Part shown: piece after piece, positions 14,485 to 16,179 of the stretch | Layout: each line of letters starts with the position of its first letter | How positions within the stretch are numbered: position 1 is the stretch's first letter | Source of the DNA: an uncultured Bacilli bacterium | GTDB lineage: Bacteria; Bacillota_I; Bacilli_A; RF39; UBA660 | Length of the DNA: 16,179 nt | Assembly: GCA_947630865.1 (NCBI GenBank) | Contig: CANRJE010000020.1 | Span: 1 to 16,179 of the forward strand | Direction: 5' to 3' | The notes under the pieces: model-generated | Seen by the model: only the letters and a program-made list of their open reading frames with translations | Told to the model about the DNA's origin: nothing | Database searches by the model: none | Program-made: the position numbers and the translations under genes

Positions 14485-15066
14485 ATGGAAAAAGTAGATT
14501 ATTTTAAAAAAGAATTGGGATATATTAAAAATCCAAAAATTAAAGAAAGTTGTAAAACAATGATTAGTTTACTACCAGATTATTTTTTTGAAATTCCAGC
14601 ATCATCAACTGGTAAGTATCATCCAGAATTTACTTTGGGAGATAAAGGATTAGTACGTCATGTTAAAGCAGCAGTTATAATTGCTAGAGATTTATTAGCA
14701 AATCCAACGATTGGAGATAAATATACTAGTGATGAAAAAGATTTGATGCTAATGGCTTTAATTTTACATGATGGTTTAAAAAGTGGATTAACACATAATA
14801 GATATACACAGTTTGATCACCCAACTTTAATAAAAAATTATATTTTAGATAATAAAGATAAACTAGAATTAACTGATGAAGAATTAAAGTTTGTTAGTAA
14901 AGTAATTGAATCACATATGGGACCTTGGAATAAAGATTATAACGGAAACGAAGTTTTACCAGTTCCTAAAACAAAATATGAAAATTTCGTGCATATGTGT
15001 GATTATTTAGCTAGTAGAAAATATTTAAATATAAAATTTGATAATGATAATAATATAATTGAATAG
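14485..15066 (+). CDS. HD-domain phosphohydrolase-like protein
   Basis: HD-domain proteins are metal-dependent hydrolases, many acting on nucleotides or cyclic dinucleotides. The 193-residue protein has the order expected: H59 in GLVRHVKAA, H95-D96 in LILHDG, then D111-H112, H144 in SHMGPW, and D173 in MCDYLASRKY. The segment ASSTGKYHPEFTLGDKGL before the first His is also seen in uncharacterised HD proteins of Bacillota and phages, so the substrate is unknown. There is no signal peptide or membrane span. AGGAGA lies eight bases before the ATG and overlaps the end of hemW, four bases upstream, so the gene is cotranscribed with lepA and hemW. No terminator is visible after it, and the valS promoter follows within about 20 bases. 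Confidence 0.85.
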   Translation: MEKVDYFKKELGYIKNPKIKESCKTMISLLPDYFFEIPASSTGKYHPEFTLGDKGLVRHVKAAVIIARDLLANPTIGDKYTSDEKDLMLMALILHDGLKSGLTHNRYTQFDHPTLIKNYILDNKDKLELTDEELKFVSKVIESHMGPWNKDYNGNEVLPVPKTKYENFVHMCDYLASRKYLNIKFDNDNNIIE

Positions 15067-15084
15067 AGAAATTATTTATAAATC

Positions 15085-15113
15085 TTGAAAAAGTTCTTAT
15101 TTTATGATAATAT
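15085..15113 (+). promoter_or_regulatory. Sigma-A promoter of the valS T-box transcript
   Basis: TTGAAA (15085-15090), a 17-base spacer, and TAATAT (15108-15113) preceded by TGA as an extended -10. RNA would start near 15120, just ahead of Stem I of the T-box. Confidence 0.7.
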
Positions 15114-15119
15114 GTAATA

Positions 15120-15330
15120 AATCCAAAGAAATTGAGGAGTATATTATTTAATTTTAAAGAGAGTTAGTGGTAGGTGAAAACTAATATTTTGAATAATAGA
15201 AGGTAGCAATTGAGGAGTGTATCTGAAGATAGTAAGATATAATGTTAATCGCATTAAGATTTTAAGGTAATGTTAATTACAAATTAAGGTGGTACCACGA
15301 GATTTCGTCCTTTGGATGAAGTCTTTTTTA
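15120..15330 (+). promoter_or_regulatory. T-box leader with GUA (valine) specifier controlling valS
   Basis: The leader senses uncharged tRNA-Val and then lets RNA polymerase read into valS. The base helix of Stem I pairs 15130-15134 (AATTG) with 15207-15211 (CAATT). The specifier loop has the loop E pair AGTA (15138-15141) and GAA (15199-15201), then G, then GTA (15203-15205) and a purine, so the specifier codon is GUA for valine. Above it 15142-15148 pairs with 15192-15198. A distal arm follows with TTAGT/ACTAA around GGTAGGTGAAA. GTAAT/ATTAC (15267-15280) forms a small hairpin. The conserved T-box AAGGTGGTACCACG is at 15286-15299; its TGGT bulge matches the ACCA end expected of tRNA-Val. 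I worked out the pairing by hand and did not fold it. Confidence 0.92.
15301..15329 (+). terminator. Regulated intrinsic terminator of the valS T-box
   Basis: GATTTCGTCC (15301-15310) pairs with GGATGAAGTC (15314-15323), ten pairs with two G-U, around a TTT loop, followed by six Ts (15324-15329). The 5' arm includes the CGTCC end of the T-box, so the antiterminator would take it when uncharged tRNA binds. Confidence 0.9.
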
Positions 15331-15351
15331 TTTATTATTTAAGGAGGATTT

Positions 15352-16179
15352 ATGTTAAGTACAAAATATGATCATTTAAGTGTTGAAAAAGGTAAATATG
15401 AAAAATGGCTTAAGGGTGGTTATTTTAAAAGTTTCGATTTAAGTAAGAAGCCTTTTTGTATTGTTATTCCCCCTCCAAATGTAACAGGAAAATTACATTT
15501 AGGTCATGCTTGGGATACAGGAATACAAGATACAATTATAAGATATAAAAGAATGCAAGGATTTGATACTTTATGGTTACCTGGTATGGATCATGCTGGT
15601 ATTGCAACTCAAGCCAAAATTGATAAGAAGTTAAAAGCAGAGGGAATTAATCCTCGGGAAATGGATAGAGAAGAGTGGTTAAAAGTTGCTTGGAAATGGA
15701 AAGATGAATATGCTCTTAATATTCATGATCAATGGGCAAAACTTGGGTTATCTCTCGATTATGATAAAGAAAGATTTACTTTAGATGCAGGATTATCTGA
15801 TGCTGTTAAACATGTTTTTGTAACACTTTATAATAAAGGTTTAATTTATAGAGGAGAAAGAATTATCAATTGGGACCCAGAAGCGATGACAGCCTTATCA
15901 AATGAAGAAGTAATCTATAAAGAAGTAAAAGGAGCTTTTTATCATTTGAAGTATTATCTTGAAGATAGTGCTGACTTCTTAGAAATTGCAACAACTCGTC
16001 CTGAAACATTATTTGGTGATACTGCAGTTGCTGTTAATCCAAGTGATAAAAGATATCAAAAGTATATTGGTAAAAATGTAATTCTTCCAATCGTTGGTAA
16101 AAAAATACCTGTTATTGCTGATATTCATGCTGACCCAGAATTTGGAACAGGAGTAGTTAAAATAACACCAGCTCATGAT
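15352..16179 (+). CDS. valS: Valyl-tRNA synthetase, N-terminal part (runs off the window)
   Basis: ValS attaches valine to tRNA-Val. The frame is open from the ATG at 15352 to the last base, 276 codons. It shows the class I nucleotide-binding motif PPPNVTGKLHLGHA (40-53, with HLGH at 49-52), LWLPGMDHAGIATQ, and the start of the CP1 editing domain, TTRPETLFGDTAVAVNPSD from residue 214, then GTGVVKITPAHD at the edge. KMSKS and the anticodon domain lie beyond the window. AAGGAGG (15341-15347) is four bases upstream of the ATG. The T-box specifier upstream independently indicates valine. Confidence 0.98.
   Translation, partial: MLSTKYDHLSVEKGKYEKWLKGGYFKSFDLSKKPFCIVIPPPNVTGKLHLGHAWDTGIQDTIIRYKRMQGFDTLWLPGMDHAGIATQAKIDKKLKAEGINPREMDREEWLKVAWKWKDEYALNIHDQWAKLGLSLDYDKERFTLDAGLSDAVKHVFVTLYNKGLIYRGERIINWDPEAMTALSNEEVIYKEVKGAFYHLKYYLEDSADFLEIATTRPETLFGDTAVAVNPSDKRYQKYIGKNVILPIVGKKIPVIADIHADPEFGTGVVKITPAHD

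Noticed and set aside
1..16179. tRNA or rRNA genes, CRISPR array, insertion sequences, phage genes
   Set aside because: No cloverleaf with CCA-type ends, no regularly spaced repeats, no transposase or integrase motifs and no paired long inverted repeats were seen on either strand.

Overview
The window is very AT-rich (visibly about four fifths A+T) and looks like chromosomal DNA from a low-GC Bacillota or Mycoplasmatota-related lineage, such as an uncultured gut Bacilli/RF39-type organism. This lineage call is inference. It rests on base composition, an AddAB-type (not RecBCD) nuclease, the lepA-hemW pair, a T-box in front of valS, and a sortase together with a type IV pilin-like protein, which imply a Gram-positive envelope. 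The standard genetic code fits: tryptophan is read from TGG in the recognisable genes, no in-frame TGA interrupts AddA, LepA, HemW or ValS, and one gene (the acetyltransferase) ends in TGA inside its own terminator.

Layout. 1-1293: the tail of an unidentified gene, an all-helical unknown protein, and a DnaQ-like protein that appears to have lost its catalytic acids, closed by a hairpin terminator that begins at the last stop codon. 1300-2368: a flippase-like (LPG synthase TM family) membrane protein with its own promoter. 2373-8580: a solitary pseudopilin, then addB and addA. The AddB is short and lacks a Walker A motif, but keeps its nuclease and iron-sulfur cysteines. 8598-10700: a self-contained sortase module. 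It has a near-consensus promoter, a secreted protein with a C-terminal membrane anchor, a class D-like sortase, a four-segment membrane protein, and a strong terminator. 10801-11525: the only minus-strand gene, a GNAT acetyltransferase, with a promoter very close to consensus and its own terminator. 11564-15066: lepA, hemW and an HD-domain protein, tightly packed and probably one transcript. 15085-16179: promoter, T-box leader with a GUA (valine) specifier, terminator, and the first 276 codons of valS, which runs off the window.

How the genes work together. AddA and AddB form the end-processing helicase-nuclease of recombinational repair. The sortase module has an enzyme and one apparent surface substrate; the substrate ends in a KQTG/hydrophobic/basic tail that resembles a non-canonical sorting signal. 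LepA and HemW are a commonly seen neighbour pair. The T-box would switch valS on when tRNA-Val is uncharged.

A recurrent property of the window is compactness. Promoters sit 10-25 bases from the start codon, so the Shine-Dalgarno lies at or near the predicted 5' end. Terminator hairpins overlap stop codons, and three gene pairs overlap by exactly eight bases (ATGNNTAR). No tRNA, rRNA, CRISPR array, insertion sequence or phage gene was seen. No stretch longer than 300 bases lacks a gene; the longest, 15067-15351, holds the valS promoter and T-box.
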